A stretch of 64,000 nucleotides of DNA from Filosporella fistucella (taxonomy: Eukaryota > Ascomycota > Leotiomycetes > Helotiales). Within the stretch, counting starts at the first letter, position 1; each line of letters starts with the position of its first letter. A program made the position numbers and the translations under genes. A model generated the notes under the pieces. That model had not been told where the DNA came from and did no database searches. It saw nothing but the letters and a program-made list of their open reading frames with translations. Shown here in pieces: positions 33,213-46,962 of this stretch. The stretch spans positions 3,162,001 through 3,226,000 of the forward strand of contig JAQJZZ010000011.1 in assembly GCA_030077755.1 (NCBI GenBank), in the 5' to 3' direction.

Positions 33213-36200
33213 TCAATAATAGCCTGGCAATCTCTCAACTTCCCTCAAGCAGACTGCAGCAGCGACATACTTGAAACTCTGAAGCTGGTCCTGTCTCTTA
33301 TAGACATGTCGATCTTCCAGGCTGGCAGCCAAACACGCCATGCTTCTTTCCAAAGATTCATCGGACCGCTCTGTTCCATCTTTTACGATACAATTTACGA
33401 TGAACCAGGCATCTTCTTCGAACCTCTCTTTCATGGTGATTGACAATTCACGCTGGTGCTTGCTTTGGGCGCCTGTCTTGCCAAGGATGTTGCCAATGAA
33501 AGCCTCGAGCTCGGTCAATGGCCGGAGTGGGTGCTCGCTGTAGTCTTTCATGATCTTCAAGAGAGATTCTTCATACCTGCTTCGGTTAATACAGGATCAG
33601 AATCATCTTTTTGGGAGTACTTACATGTCTCTGATGTCCCGGGCCCATTCCAAGTGATGTTTCCACTCGAAGAGGGGGCAATCACGTTGAACGATTGCCC
33701 AAACAGCATCAATGATGGTCGATCGTGATGTGAAACCTTGGTTCTGGGCTCTCTGCTTGACTTGTTGAAAGATAGCCCGCTCATCTATAGCACGATAGAG
33801 CTTCCCAAGAACTTTATCACTTTCATAGTATTTGTAAGTTGTGAAGTCATCGTCTTCGTCTCCCAAATCGTCAGAATCCCGCAGATCCGGTGACTCAAAG
33901 ACAATTCCTTCCTTCTTTTCAATGTGCACATGTGGACCTGGAGCCTCAAAATCAGGGCGATGGTTACTATATCTGGGCAGCTTGGTCATATCAACCTGTG
34001 GTACAACCGAAAATTAGTGAACGAGTAAATGATATTATCAAGGACTAAAGTCCATGGCGAATTTAGTAGGAAAGCTTACTGGAATTCCAGTCTTGGAAAA
34101 GTCCACCGCAGTAGAGTGCATTTCAGCAAGGGCAATGCAATCAATATTCAAAGTTCCTTCAGGTCTTTGATCTGCAAGGATACGATGGAGAACAGCAATA
34201 CGACCAAGTTGATCTGTTTCCATAAATTTAATGAAGAAATCAGTCATGTCATCCCTCTCCACAGCTCTGCCAATATCAATTGGGTCAACTCGTGGGTAGT
34301 CTGCAGGGTTGAATCTCCTCTTTGGAACTGCATTTTCGTCCCACATCACGTAGTATCGATCACCGTCCAAATCACCACCGCTCAGCTGACTTGGCAGATC
34401 CCGGCTGCCAAATCGACTAAAGCATATACAATTAGTAAGATGGAGAAGTGGCGAGCCGGCTGGAGGCATGACGCCATTTACGAGTTGAACGTCGCCTGGA
34501 TGGAGGGCAGGGGCGCGAGAGATGATCAAGTTATTTTTGACGATAACCTTTGTTACGCCATCAACAGCCACGGAGCAATATATCTCTCCCTCTCTCAGAA
34601 AACCTGTTTCATCCATCAATCCATGAAGGTGCCAACCTTTCTCGACTGGGATTCTGGTCTTGTGTTTCAGAAGACGTAGTTCGACCAAGAACGCCATCTC
34701 CAGGACATCCCGCAAGAAACCATCGCTCCTGAAATCCAGGTTCAGAGTCGCAAGCTTGTTGACAAGCCATGGAAGATGAATTGCCTCGCCGATGGATTGT
34801 CGCTTCAAGAAGGAGGATGCATTAATCGGGCTGTCTGTGATGTCGCGCAGACGTTGAACCTCCTTTGCTTGGAGGTTCAAGAAGAACTCGTCATCTACAC
34901 CCATATCCTCGAGAATCTTAATGAATTGTCGATTCAGATACATAGGGAGTGGTTTATAGGCAGCCTCACAAATCTCGATATCGGGCCACTCCGAGCCGCT
35001 AAATTTGATCATTGATGGACGAAGGACGAGACATTCACCTGCTAGTCGACTGTCAAATGATATCATGCCCTTTGCACCTGGTAAAATATCAGAAGATGAT
35101 GCGACTAAGGAATACTTTCAAGAAATTACCTTGGTAACGTATCTGAAACAAATTGGGCTTGACTCCATTTTTCTTCGGCAATTTACTCCATATCTTCTTC
35201 ATCAAAGACAACGACATCGTTCCAACTCCATCACTAAATACGCGACTCTCAAACTCAACATCTGTTGTGATCAGAGCTACTTCAGGGTCGATTGGCACAG
35301 CTGTTCGAGTATCTGAAAATACTTGACCAATTCTTGCTGCGCATTTTGCAGGCGACTGGATCAAAGTGAAGTCTCCCAGATCTTGGATGATAATCCGGTC
35401 CCATAGTAAACTACCATTATGAAAAAAAGGAGCCATGAACCAACAAGATTGAGCCCGGAGAGAACTGTGTGAGAAACCGAGAAATCCGAACTCACGGCCG
35501 GCAATCTTGATGCCATTCCGAAGAACGTCCTTGAAACGGCCATGGAAAATTGGATCGTTGGACACTCTAGGATTGAATCGTACCGGTTGACCATCTTCAT
35601 CGCAGAATTGTACCCGAAGGAAATATTCATGGTGTTCTGGATATTTTCGGAGTACACGGTTGTTAGCTTCAGCTTCAGGTCCGTAGAGTCTGATTCCAGT
35701 TGGAGTCACTTTAGCCCGGTGGATGATAGCAATATTTTCAGAGCGCTTGATTCCTTCTTCTTTGAGCGCCGTGGTCTCACGTTTACACTGAAGCTCGTTC
35801 TTTCTCAATTGTTCCAAGACTGCTGCGAGGTGAAACTCTGCAGGATCCGATTCCGGGCCAATAAAGTCGATTTGTTGGAAAAGTTTGCGAACAGCGAGGA
35901 CACAGACTTCAAGTGATGTTCGACTAATGACTTCTTTGATCTCAGGCAGTAGTCCCAAAACAGTCTCTGGTGGTAAATAATTATCCTGTGCCAACTTTTG
36001 TACCTGAAATGCCACTACAAACGGGAGTGGGGCATCAGTGCCGCCTAAAATTGACAGCAGAGCTCGATAGCCTTCTGAAAAAGTATGGCGCGGTTGTAGA
36101 ACGTCTGTACGATAATAAAGCATTGTGGGCATATGCGCACTATGTGATTTTCGCAAGGAAAGCATCCTGTCACCTATCACATTGATATTGCGAGCGCCAA

Positions 36201-37023
36201 CGGTGATCTCATTCCGCAATCCAATTCGGTAAATCAGACAGCTTCCTGCAATGTTTTTATGAGTTTCATCGACGAAAGGTATCCGTTGCCGACTAGGGCC
36301 GTTCTTTCGAGAGCCTGACTGACTTGGTTGCAATCCGAGCTTTGCCATGAGATCAGCAATTGGGTCATCGATTTGCCGATAGAATCGTGGAGGCTCCTGC
36401 ATCGAGATCATGAGGGCTGGTGTTGGACCTTCTTCAGTAGCAATACTTAGAACTCCATTATACCAGAAATCGATACGAGTACCTGATGAAAGTTTGAGGA
36501 TCATGCTGCGCTCAAGAAACTTAACAGTGCCATTGATCGCTAGTGTCCACTGCGGTTCGAAGACAAGGTTTGTTCTGATGTAGTTCCAAACACCACACGA
36601 GATGGATACACTGTTGAACATAACCGGAAATATCAAAGCATCCTTCGGCGAGGGTTGATTTTGAAGTGCCACTGCCCTCTCTTTTCGATCTTTTTGTTCC
36701 TTCTGTAGGCTACGCAGAAGAATGGCATCGGCTGGCCTGTAGCTTTTCTTGCAGTAGATTGGTTGCCCAAGGTACCTCAGATTAATTGAGGTAGAATTTG
36801 TGCGTTGATGACGCCGATTCTCCTTGCCTTGCGCTTCACCAAAGTGGAGGAGAAATTTCTCAGCGTCAGCAACGGCGAGAAAGGTCAAAGAGGCATGATT
36901 TCTGCCGGGAAATTTCTGACAGGCGACATCTTGAATTGAAAGGCGGACTAGGTGAAGCTTCAAGAACTTTATCAGGTGGTTCTGAGTGCTTTGTTGAGGT
37001 ATGTTAGAGATGTGAACCTCCAT
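33213..37023 (-). CDS. RNA-dependent RNA polymerase of RNA silencing
   Basis: Four exons on the minus strand, 37023-35130, 35077-34080, 33995-33625 and 33576-33213, give 1,208 aa with all phases consistent. The N-terminus (VHISNIPQQSTQNHLIKFL) looks like an RRM. The catalytic double-psi-barrel motif is LSGGDLDGDRYYV, with DLDGD at residues 867-871, the signature of cellular RdRPs. Conserved blocks such as FSDGVGTMS, FQIRYQGAKGMISFDSRL and the C-terminal AVCLREVERLPG stretch are present. Cellular RdRPs make double-stranded RNA from aberrant or transposon RNA for Dicer. The RRM-bearing form resembles Neurospora SAD-1 and fission yeast Rdp1 more than QDE-1, though this was judged by eye. The frame has no lesions. 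Confidence 0.93.
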
Positions 37024-37772
37024 GGTTACACGAACGTGTTGGTTCTCGACTGAGTTTGACGCGGAGTCCTGAGTGAGAAGTAGTTATTTCAATATTCAGA
37101 ATCGTGAATCATTGCACGATCCTAATTACCACTCAAGGAGATCCAAACCAAGAGAATAGATAGAAGAGAACTGGAGCGATAGAGGTCGAGGCAAACAACC
37201 AGGCTGCGTTTGAAGTGAACGCCCTAACCTACCACATGGGGTGAGCTGCATGTACTCAGATATCCGGCTGTGACACAAGCATCCACCTGGCCGTGCTGGA
37301 GTCACGATGACTTTGTTGGATAATGTATTATGTTTCTGGAAGTTGATGTTTGTCAGGAGTTTTAGATTCGAATAGGTATACTGACTCGCGACACAAGAAA
37401 AACGGATCGGACTGAGCTCATATAGTCACGTGACTAAACCAAATTCGTGACTGGTTACTGAGGTGGGCGGGAGCAGAAGAATCTACCGGGTATGTTAACG
37501 GTGCTACAGGACTATCTCAGACTCCCCAGATTGGTAATGAGGTGCCTGATAGGCAGGGTGAGACGACAACAAGATATTTTTTAAGCAACGGTATCCGATA
37601 TCACAACGTCATGTGACGGACTGTTTGATTTAATCCGTGAGCAAGCAAGATACGCGGGCCAGCGGTTGACAGGTCGAATAGAAACAAGTTCAGTTTTAAA
37701 TGAAGTATGTACATGAACTTCTAAGCACTGGATCACTATCACCCGGTTCATCCCTCCCCATGTCCTTCCAAG
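37024..37772. other. Intergenic; RdRP promoter with palindromic E-box
   Basis: No gene is seen. A 10-bp palindrome GTCACGTGAC is at 37425-37434, about 400 bp upstream of the RdRP start. Confidence 0.5.
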
Positions 37773-39474
37773 TTATTCATAGATAGCTCCATCAAAATCC
37801 TTCCCACTCGTTGCATTAACAATACTATAGTTGCCAAAGCAAGCATAATTATAATTACTTAAGTCGTATGCGTCTTTTTGGCTTTCCAGGAATGCGTTTA
37901 TTTCACACATTCCATCAACTCTCCCACTTGTCGAATTCCCACATGCACCCCCTCGAATACTGTTCAAAGGCAGGATACCATTATTCAGACGCATACGAAC
38001 AAATTTGTGAGTTGCATTGGCAGCATCGTAGCCATATTGGTTGGGTGTGTACTGAAACTTGGACTTCTTGACGGGTGCTGGATTAGGAGTTGAGCAGCCA
38101 ATGGTTTCGGTGATGAGTCTCGCGCCGAAGGGAGTTATGTGAGAGAGTACGAAATGTCGATCTGCCTTCGGCGGAAATTCTGTCAATGATGGAGGATCGC
38201 GGAAGTAATCCATTGACATAGCTGCAAGGACAGAGATGATGATATCATCGTGAGAGAAGTCGGCATAGAAAGGCTGACCAAGTGGGAAGGTTTCGGCGTT
38301 GTTGTCGAGAGTTGAGTTGACAGAGGAGTTGGATGAGGTGATGTAGTTGTGTGTAAGGCGGGCAATGACCTCTTGGAGGTAACCGATTCCTTGTGCACGA
38401 CCAGTAGGATTGCCGTAGCCATAATCGTAATAATCTACAGTTGCATGTTATGGATGTAATCACTTTGACGTCTGAGTGGCTTACACTCAATATCTAGAGT
38501 ATTCTCAAATCCAGCCCATTCATCCTCCGTGAAGAGCTCGCAGAAGTCAGAGCCTCCAATATAATTTGTCTCGTATGCACATAAGCTTTGCATAGCATAG
38601 GTGTCGTTGACTGTGAAGGTGAATCCTGAGGGGGCATATCTTTGAAGTCTCTTGGTAGCTGGACCAAGATATCTAGGGATATACTGGAAAACATCCAAGT
38701 CTCCAAGATACCCAATTGTCGCATCGTAATCATTGAAACAACTGTCGTACGAAGCAAGAGTATTGTTTTCGGTTCCACCCTCGGGAATGATGACGACATC
38801 AAATGGCGAGGTCCAATTCGACAGAGTTGGGTTCGCTATAGATGTGAAACTTGGTCCAAAGAATCCGAGTGCCCAATTTATTTGACTGTTTTCGATTCTG
38901 GCTTGGCTTGTTGTTCGTAGAACTACTATAGGTCTTGCAGTACCATTTGGGAATGTTGAATTGTACGCAAGTTGAGCGACAGATGCATTGTATAATGTTC
39001 TCCCATATCGATTCCAAAAAGAAACACCGGATGCAAATTCTGTCGTAGCACCGATCCCAGTCAAAAGACCGGTGTCTTCGATCTGATAGGTGAAAGAGTT
39101 CAAGAAATTTAAAGGACCAGTAAATTCCCCAATTGGTTTGTTAGAACTTGTGAAGTTGGTGAGCTTTTCTGCAAATCGCGCGTCATTCACACCATCATCG
39201 ATGTAAGATGTTGGGAATCTCTGAGCATGTCGTTGCAAGGTGCTTGCTGATTCCTGGGCACATTAGAAAATTGATTTCCCCTGAGCGAGGCACTCACAAT
39301 TTGGCAGCCTTCTGGCAAGCCAACATACGCGACGCCAAAGTGCGAGTCATCATTATCTGAGTACCTTGAGATTTGACCCCAGTATTTAGAAATCTTGTTA
39401 ATGTCAGTAAGCAGATTTGTCCCCGAGCACAATCCGGTAACACCAAGAAGGACAGCAGTGGTTTGGAACAACAT
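37773..39474 (-). CDS. Secreted histidine acid phosphatase, phytase-like
   Basis: Three exons, 39474-39298, 39253-38485 and 38434-37773, give 535 aa. A signal peptide is visible (MLFQTTAVLLGVTGLCSG). The N-terminal catalytic motif is LQRHAQRFPTS with the phospho-accepting His at residue 68; the Gly of the usual RHG is Ala. The proton-donor motif is FSHDD with His377-Asp378. Cysteines and many NxS/T sites fit a secreted glycoprotein. This is histidine phosphatase clade 2, which includes fungal phytases and acid phosphatases that release phosphate outside the cell. Substrate preference cannot be told from sequence alone. The second exon starts at the cag acceptor that yields the phase-0 ESASTLQRHA reading. 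Confidence 0.88.
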
Positions 39475-40315
39475 AATTCCAGAAGGAAATTGCAATTGAT
39501 TTCTAGGTACGGAAGGAATCTTAAGAACGAAGGGAAAACCGTTCAATTTGTACGACCAAATACGTACAATGATCGGCAAGAACAAATCAATATGTGGATT
39601 CTGAACGTTATCTTACAACTCAAATAAAGTTTTCACACTGCCCCACCAAGAGAGATCAATTGAACAGAAGTCAGTTTGAACGCTACTTCTGTTGAGTGAA
39701 GAAGTTTGTCGCAATGGGTGACGTCGATAATACATGGGTCCGATACTAAGCAGAAATTAGCAAGGTCCAGAGGGAGATTTGGACCCCATCCAGAAAATGA
39801 ATCCTCGGGATTGGAGATACGAGGAAATGCCGAGGCGAATCTCGTGATTTAGCTTCCGGCTTGAATATCGAGTCCTGACTGTCCCCTGCTGCGTAAGTAC
39901 TTCCCCTGTGGACTGATCTTGATGAATGCATCAAACTCGGTTGAGCCCCTATTCTGTTTCAACCTCAAGTGTGCTGGAGCAGGATGTGTAGAAGGATCAG
40001 GACAGACAGACCCGCTTTCATCCAGCCAATTAGGGACCTGTCGGAGCGAGGTGTTTGACAAGCGCCAAATTTCACACTCCAGGTCTTCTGACAATGCCAG
40101 GGCTCAAAGACTTCATTAGCGTACTGACTTCACTACTTTGACAAGATTTTTTTTTTACCCAGCTTGAATGGTCGTAATTCTTGACCGGTATACTTCATTG
40201 GTGGTCGCAAGTATTTTAGGCTTTTGAATTACATCATAGAATTCTTGCTCAATCAGCTATCAAAGTCGCGACCGGATGCAAACGATTTTCCGGGCGACTT
40301 AACAATGGCATAAGA
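39475..40315. other. Divergent intergenic region
   Basis: Promoters of the phosphatase (minus) and the Zn2Cys6 gene (plus). A T-run sits at about 40147-40156. No gene is seen. Confidence 0.5.
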
Positions 40316-41717
40316 ATGATTCGAATGCATCGAAAGACCCGGACCGGATGTGTCCAGTGTAAGAAACGAAGAATCAAAGTGAGTGTTATATGCCCATTTC
40401 ATGATATCACGTGAGTGCCCAAATAAATGAGCTCGAGGGGAGTATCCTCAATACATATATATCACATAGTCCTACTTGAGAAAGAATTTAGCTGACAGCC
40501 TGAAGTGCGATGAGACTAAGCCTGAATGTATAAACTGCACTAGAAATTTTACACCATGCAGCTTAGAGTTTCTTATCCCAAAGAAACTCTCGATGCTGCA
40601 AAGTACCAGAACAGGGGCAGCAAGGCGCGACAGACCCAGTTCAGGAGTATCCCAACTTCCTCGCAGGAAATCCGTCAATTTTCTTCCAGAGATGCACAGT
40701 CAGCCTCCAAAGCCTACTGCAGTGACAACATCAAATACCGCAGTCAAAGTGCGAATCGAAGCATCACACGCTTCCTTCTTTTCCATACCGCAAAAGCCCC
40801 GTAACACATTGATGGACAACAACAATATTGAATTATGGCACCATTACAATCAATTCGTCAGCATCAGTCTAGGAGCAACAGAAGAATTGCACGTTTGGAA
40901 AATATCTATTCCGCAGATGGCAGCATCTCACGAGTTTCTGATGCACGGAATACTCGCAGTTTCGGCTCTGCACTTGTCGACAATGCAACCTATTCGGAGA
41001 AAAGAACTCATCATGAGAGCTTCAATTCTAGAACACATGTCTCTCCCGGAGTTTCGAAAATTTGTTGACAATAATGATATAGACCATGTGGATGCTGTTT
41101 TTGCATACGCGGGATTTGTGGTCCCTTATGTACTCGCTCTGTCAGGTTGGCTTGATTCGCCCAATGGAAGAATTCCAAGCTTCGCTGATGATAAGCCACA
41201 TTGGTTTCGAGTCTTGAGAGGTCTTGTCATGTTTCTTACCGTGCACTGGGGACGCTTGTCCAAAGGTCCTTTCAGCCCTCTTATGAAGCCTACAACTTCG
41301 GTCATCGACATGAGCCGGAACCCAGATGACATACATTATGCGAAACTCGAAGACATGATACAACATCGCGCTCAAACGAATCCCAACGACAAAGAGGAAT
41401 TGATCGTGTGCGTCACAGCGCTACAAGAACTTCGAAGGGTGGCAGCGTTGCCTTACCTGTGCGATCCTACGAAGAACGCCATGGCGGTGGTGATGATCTG
41501 GCCAGGCTCAATTTCGGAGAAATTCCTGCACCTGATTGACAAAAGAAAGCCCGAGGCAATGTTGATATTGGGTCATTACGGAGTGTTGCTCAAGAAGACA
41601 GATTCAATATGGTATATGACAGGAGTTGGTCAAAAACTGCTGATCGCAATCGAGAAAGAGTTGAAAGAAGAATGGAGAATATGGTTACAATGGGCTTTGG
41701 TTCAGCCTGTATGTTGA
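40316..41717 (+). CDS. Zn2Cys6 transcription factor, UPC2-like architecture
   Basis: Two exons, 40316-40378 and 40506-41717 (127-nt intron ending in aag), give 424 aa. The intron splits the zinc cluster, as is common in this class. The rebuilt cluster has Cys at residues 12, 15, 22, 29, 32 and 39, i.e. CX2CX6CX6CX2CX6C, preceded by basic residues. A Ser-rich linker follows, then a helical regulatory domain starting ELWHHYNQFVS, with an IPQMAASHEFLMHGILAVSALHL block, as seen in UPC2/ECM22-type fungal regulators. The target genes are unknown. Its stop codon lies only 7 bp from the stop of the convergent FAD oxidoreductase gene. Confidence 0.87.
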
Positions 41718-41724
41718 AGGTGCT

Positions 41725-43108
<1,384 letters not shown>

Positions 43109-43642
43109 TGTAGATTAAAATACGAATTCATAGGTAGAACAGATATCAAGGGAATCAATAATTATATACACAAAATGGATTCTCTCTTCGAGTTTCCACA
43201 ATGCTCGGCACATGAATGGCATGACCTCTTCTTGTCACACGAAAGGCGTTCTCCACCTCGCTGCACGGCAGTGGAAGTGGTTTCCCTTGGCATCAACAAA
43301 TTATAACGCCAGTCCAGAAAGTATTTGTTATGAGCTGCTTTAATAATGATGTAACTGTTGTGATAAAATTATTTAAAGATGCCCCTGAGGCTGGCAAACG
43401 AGAATTGTGCTTGCAAGTAAGGTAGACCCCAAATCGGTGCAGAGCAGAAATTCGCGTTCGGAGCTCTGTCACGTGGTAGTGTGAGGTTATCAATATCTTG
43501 GCAGTGAAGCAATGATCGAAACTCGCAGACGCGACACACCAGCTGCCTGAAGCTCCATCAAACTCCAACGACATCCAGCTCACCCACGCCATCTGTTCAT
43601 TACCGTTTTCTCACTTCATATCATTCCTTTCTAGCCTTCAAG
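43109..43642. promoter_or_regulatory. Divergent promoter: FAD oxidoreductase / proteasome beta5
   Basis: The 534-bp interval between two divergent start codons has no ORF of note. A GTCACGTG box lies near 43466. Confidence 0.5.
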
Positions 43643-44673
43643 ATGGATACACTCGTCGCACAATACAGCAGGCCTATGTTCGAGAAGGAGAATTCTGAAG
43701 ATGACCAGCTGGAGCTCTACCAACGTGCACCCACCTTGTCCCTCAAGTTCGCCATGCCTCCAATAGCTCAAGTATGTATTTAGTATCCATTTATGAGTTA
43801 CGCTGGAGCTCCTCGAGCTCTGTGGACCTTGTCTGAGTTAAATGCTGACTATTGCCCCCTTTGTAGCCCTCAGCCTGGCTCCGAGCAGCAACTGACGACC
43901 ATGCCAATCCAAACTGCCCAATCAAGATCGCCCACGGTACTACAACATTAGCATTCAGATTCCAAGGCGGTATTATTGTAGCGACGGACTCGAGAGCGAC
44001 TGCAGGAAATTGGATTGCGAGTCAAACGGTTAAGAAGGTTATTGAGATCAACAATTGTTTACTTGGAACCATGGCCGGAGGTGCTGCTGTGAGTGACAGT
44101 CCTTCGAACTGAACCACAAGATCTCTTGTGGCAGACTCTAATTTCCTGATAGAGCTTTACTGACATGGTGGATAGGATTGTCAATATTGGCTCGCATACT
44201 TGGGAATGCAATGTAGACTCCACGAGCTACGACACAAACGCCGAATCTCGGTCGCTGCAGCTTCCAAAATCCTTGCAAACCTAGTGTATTCATACAAGGG
44301 AATGGGTCTGTCTATGGGTACAATGTGCGCCGGTGTGACTCCATCCGAGGGACCTGCTCTTTACTACATTGATTCCGATGGTACCCGTTTGAGCGGAAAT
44401 CTTTTCTGCGTTGGATCAGGGCAAACATTTGCGTACGGTGTATTGGACGCCGAGTACAGATATGACTTGACTGAGCAAGAGGCCTTGGAGTTGGGAAGCA
44501 GAAGTATTCTGGCCGCTACACACAGAGATGCCTATTCGGGAGGTTTTATCAATCTGTACCACGTAAAGGAGGACGGATGGGTCAAGCATGGATTCAGTGA
44601 TACCAACCCAATCTTCTGGAAGACCAAGCTGGAGAAGGGCGAGTTCTCAAACGTCACAAGCGAACTGGTGTAA
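43643..44673 (+). CDS. PRE2: Proteasome subunit beta type-5 (chymotrypsin-like)
   Basis: Three exons, 43643-43771, 43867-44088 and 44176-44673, give 282 aa. The subunit provides the chymotrypsin-like active site of the 20S proteasome. A 67-residue propeptide ends in the HG|TTTLAF cleavage motif, freeing the catalytic Thr68. The catalytic Asp (VATDSRA, residue 84) and Lys100 stand at the expected +16 and +32 positions. The C-terminal part has [19 protein letters not shown] and [10 protein letters not shown] as in PRE2/PSMB5. Length and exon phases are normal and the gene looks fully functional. Confidence 0.97.
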
Positions 44674-44972
44674 TAAGACATAGATGGATAAGAGGGAACG
44701 ATTTCTTTGAATGTCTCAATAGCAAGCATGGATCGCGAGGAATGGGCATGAGGAAGACGCCGTGTATTTTAGGCTTCCTTCTCAAGACGGTATTATCTAT
44801 GAAACCATTGACATCAAACAAAACATCCACCGAGCTATTTAGCTGATTGCCGAAGAACACTGACATGTGTGCTGTACTGGCAAGTGCTACACAATCATAA
44901 TCCCCGACTACTTTTATTTCATATCAGATGAATCTCAATGTAATGCTATGCTCTGGGCTTACCTCTCCCAAA

Positions 44973-45490
44973 TTATTTCATGTTTGTGTAGAGCTGCTCA
45001 CTCCTCGCTCTTGAAGACGTACCCGTTGGGATATTTATTATGTACCCATGCTTTTGTTGCATCAACTCTGTAAGAATGTCCCGCTTTCGATTCGGACCTA
45101 ATTCTTCTCTGACTCTCCTCACTGACTTCATCTCCTCTCTCTTCTGCTTTCGTCGTCGTTTTTGTTCCTGCACAGCAAGAAGGTGGACCCGAAGTATTTG
45201 CTCTCGCTGATGTGCCTTCTCGATCTGGGCCTCCTGGTCTGCGACCATCTGCTTCAGACGTGTAATCTCTTGGTGTCGTGTCTCGATGTGTAGGTCGGGC
45301 TCGCTTGGAATCATTCCGTCTCTCTGTGCCTTTTCCGCTTCGAGATTACCTGGGCCTTGACATTGTCAGTGATGCTTGATCGGAAGGAGCCAGCAAACTT
45401 CTTCGACATACTTCTTCTGTTGCCTAGTCTTGGAACAGCTCGTTGTATGGCAGGGCATGGTGGGTTCCTGCCCTTCTTCGTGTCGTCCAT
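44973..45490 (-). CDS. Small basic coiled-coil protein, unknown function
   Basis: Two exons, 45490-45412 and 45349-44973, give 151 aa. The intron has a perfect gtatgt donor; acceptors at 45350 or 6 nt upstream both keep frame. The middle (EITRLKQMVADQEAQIEKA) is a predicted coiled coil, followed by a strongly basic KRRRKQKREEMK stretch. It has a loose basic-region/zipper look, but the basic region follows the coil instead of preceding it, so it is not a normal bZIP. No signal or membrane segment is seen. It converges with the proteasome gene. Confidence 0.55.
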
Positions 45491-46552
45491 GGCGTTGTTG
45501 ATATCAGTGGGTATGGTTCTCGCAAGTAGTGTCTGATGTGGTCTTGATTCTTCGTTTTGATAGATGTGATTGTTTGTTTGCGGATGTGATTCAGTAAGGT
45601 TTAGAGTCGCAAATTTATTTATTGTTCGCCCGCGCGCTTTAATTTGAATGGGCCTGACACGTATTGAAAGAGACAATATGTAACTGAACCTTCTGTTGCA
45701 GAAAAAAAGCAGAGACGTGCTGAATATGCTAGAGCCTTGGAACGACCTGCTTCTCTTTGGATTGCCTCTATGAGTGGAATCTACATTTCGAAATGGCTGA
45801 ATTATTCAATCTTCACTGTCCAAGTTTCGGCCATTCAATCATTAGCCGTGGCATACGATTAGAATGAGAGCTATGAAGATGTTTTTGAAGGACTCAACTA
45901 GACAGGAACTCTTTTACGGTTCCCCTTTTAATGTAATCTGTAGGAACACTTTCCGAGCTATATTCCACGGGCTATCGAATTTTATCTATTCTACTCCATT
46001 AACTTGACGAAGTGTACCGAGTTTAATAGCTAGCATAATATGTGAGAATGGAGCCGACTAAGTCGTTTAAGAAGGTAATCTCCTTTCTACACTACTTCTT
46101 TATTTCCAAAGATCCAATTCCTCCTGTAACAAATCGCCCCACCATAAAGTCGACCATCTCTAACTCAGTGTCTCTCATGCTTCTCTGGAGACGAGCCATT
46201 TGTAGATTGATTTCTGCAGCTTCTCGAGCTATTCTTGCCAATCGCTCAACTTGACGCATGTTACGAATCTCCCAAGTGTCTTCGTGATTCTATTTTGCAT
46301 CAATTATCCGTGTATTAAATTAATCTTAAGGGGGTCTATTACTGCAGTGTGTTTTGGTTGTGGCATCTTATCGGAAGGAGAGGTATATGAGATAGACATT
46401 TCGCTTTGTTCTGTAGCAGACGAGGTTTGTCCGAGGTGCAAGGCTTGAAGAATCGGAAATTGATGAATGTTTTGAGAGCTTAATTGGCTTTTACAAGGAC
46501 AATTCATGAAATATAAAAAGGGTAAGCAGGTGGCAGGTGGGGTGGAGCTAAC
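45491..46552. other. Intergenic, nothing recognised
   Basis: Short ORFs only, with no family features. Confidence 0.45.
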
Positions 46553-46962
46553 TTAGAGCGCTTCGGTCCCAAAATCCACGCCTTGACGTTTGACACCGCA
46601 TAGCAAATCCTCCATGGCAACTTGAAGCTTTTCAAAAGCTCTCTTCTGTTTCTGTGCTGTCTTTTCCGATTTCCCGAGCTTGTTCTCCAGATCTGCACTC
46701 CTTATTGCTTGGCCGTTGCCCTTCTTGACATCTCCGAAGAACAGCACTTTCAAAAGTTGGGTGGAAAGACCTTTGTTGATTTTGCTGTCAATTCGAGCCT
46801 GCAGTGCTTTGTTCTCTTTCTCTAAAGCTTTGATCCTAGTTTTAGCTTCAAGGAAACGCGCGGCTCATGGATATGGGTTGTTTCGCTGCAATCGTGGGCA
46901 CTGCCATCTTCTTCTTTGGAAAGAGGGCTGTCTCGCTTGTTGGTGGCAAGCTCTGCGGACAT
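46553..46962 (-). CDS. Putative small coiled-coil protein
   Basis: A tentative two-exon model: 46962-46902 and 46845-46553, 117 aa. The intron (gtgccc...ttgaag, 56 nt) has weak signals but joins two open frames in phase. The product has an acidic Ser-rich start and a coiled coil beginning RIKALEKENKALQARI. A Lys-rich helix runs to a short C-terminus. No family is recognised. Open frames continue upstream to 47141 in other phases, so a further 5' exon is possible. The model could also be a decayed gene. Confidence 0.4.

Noticed and set aside
35005..36185. Plus-strand ORFs across the RdRP gene
   Set aside because: They are antisense shadows of the RdRP exons, which have clear motifs.
44973..45490. 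bZIP transcription factor
   Set aside because: The basic stretch follows the coiled coil, the reverse of bZIP order, and no Asn/Arg bZIP signature is present.
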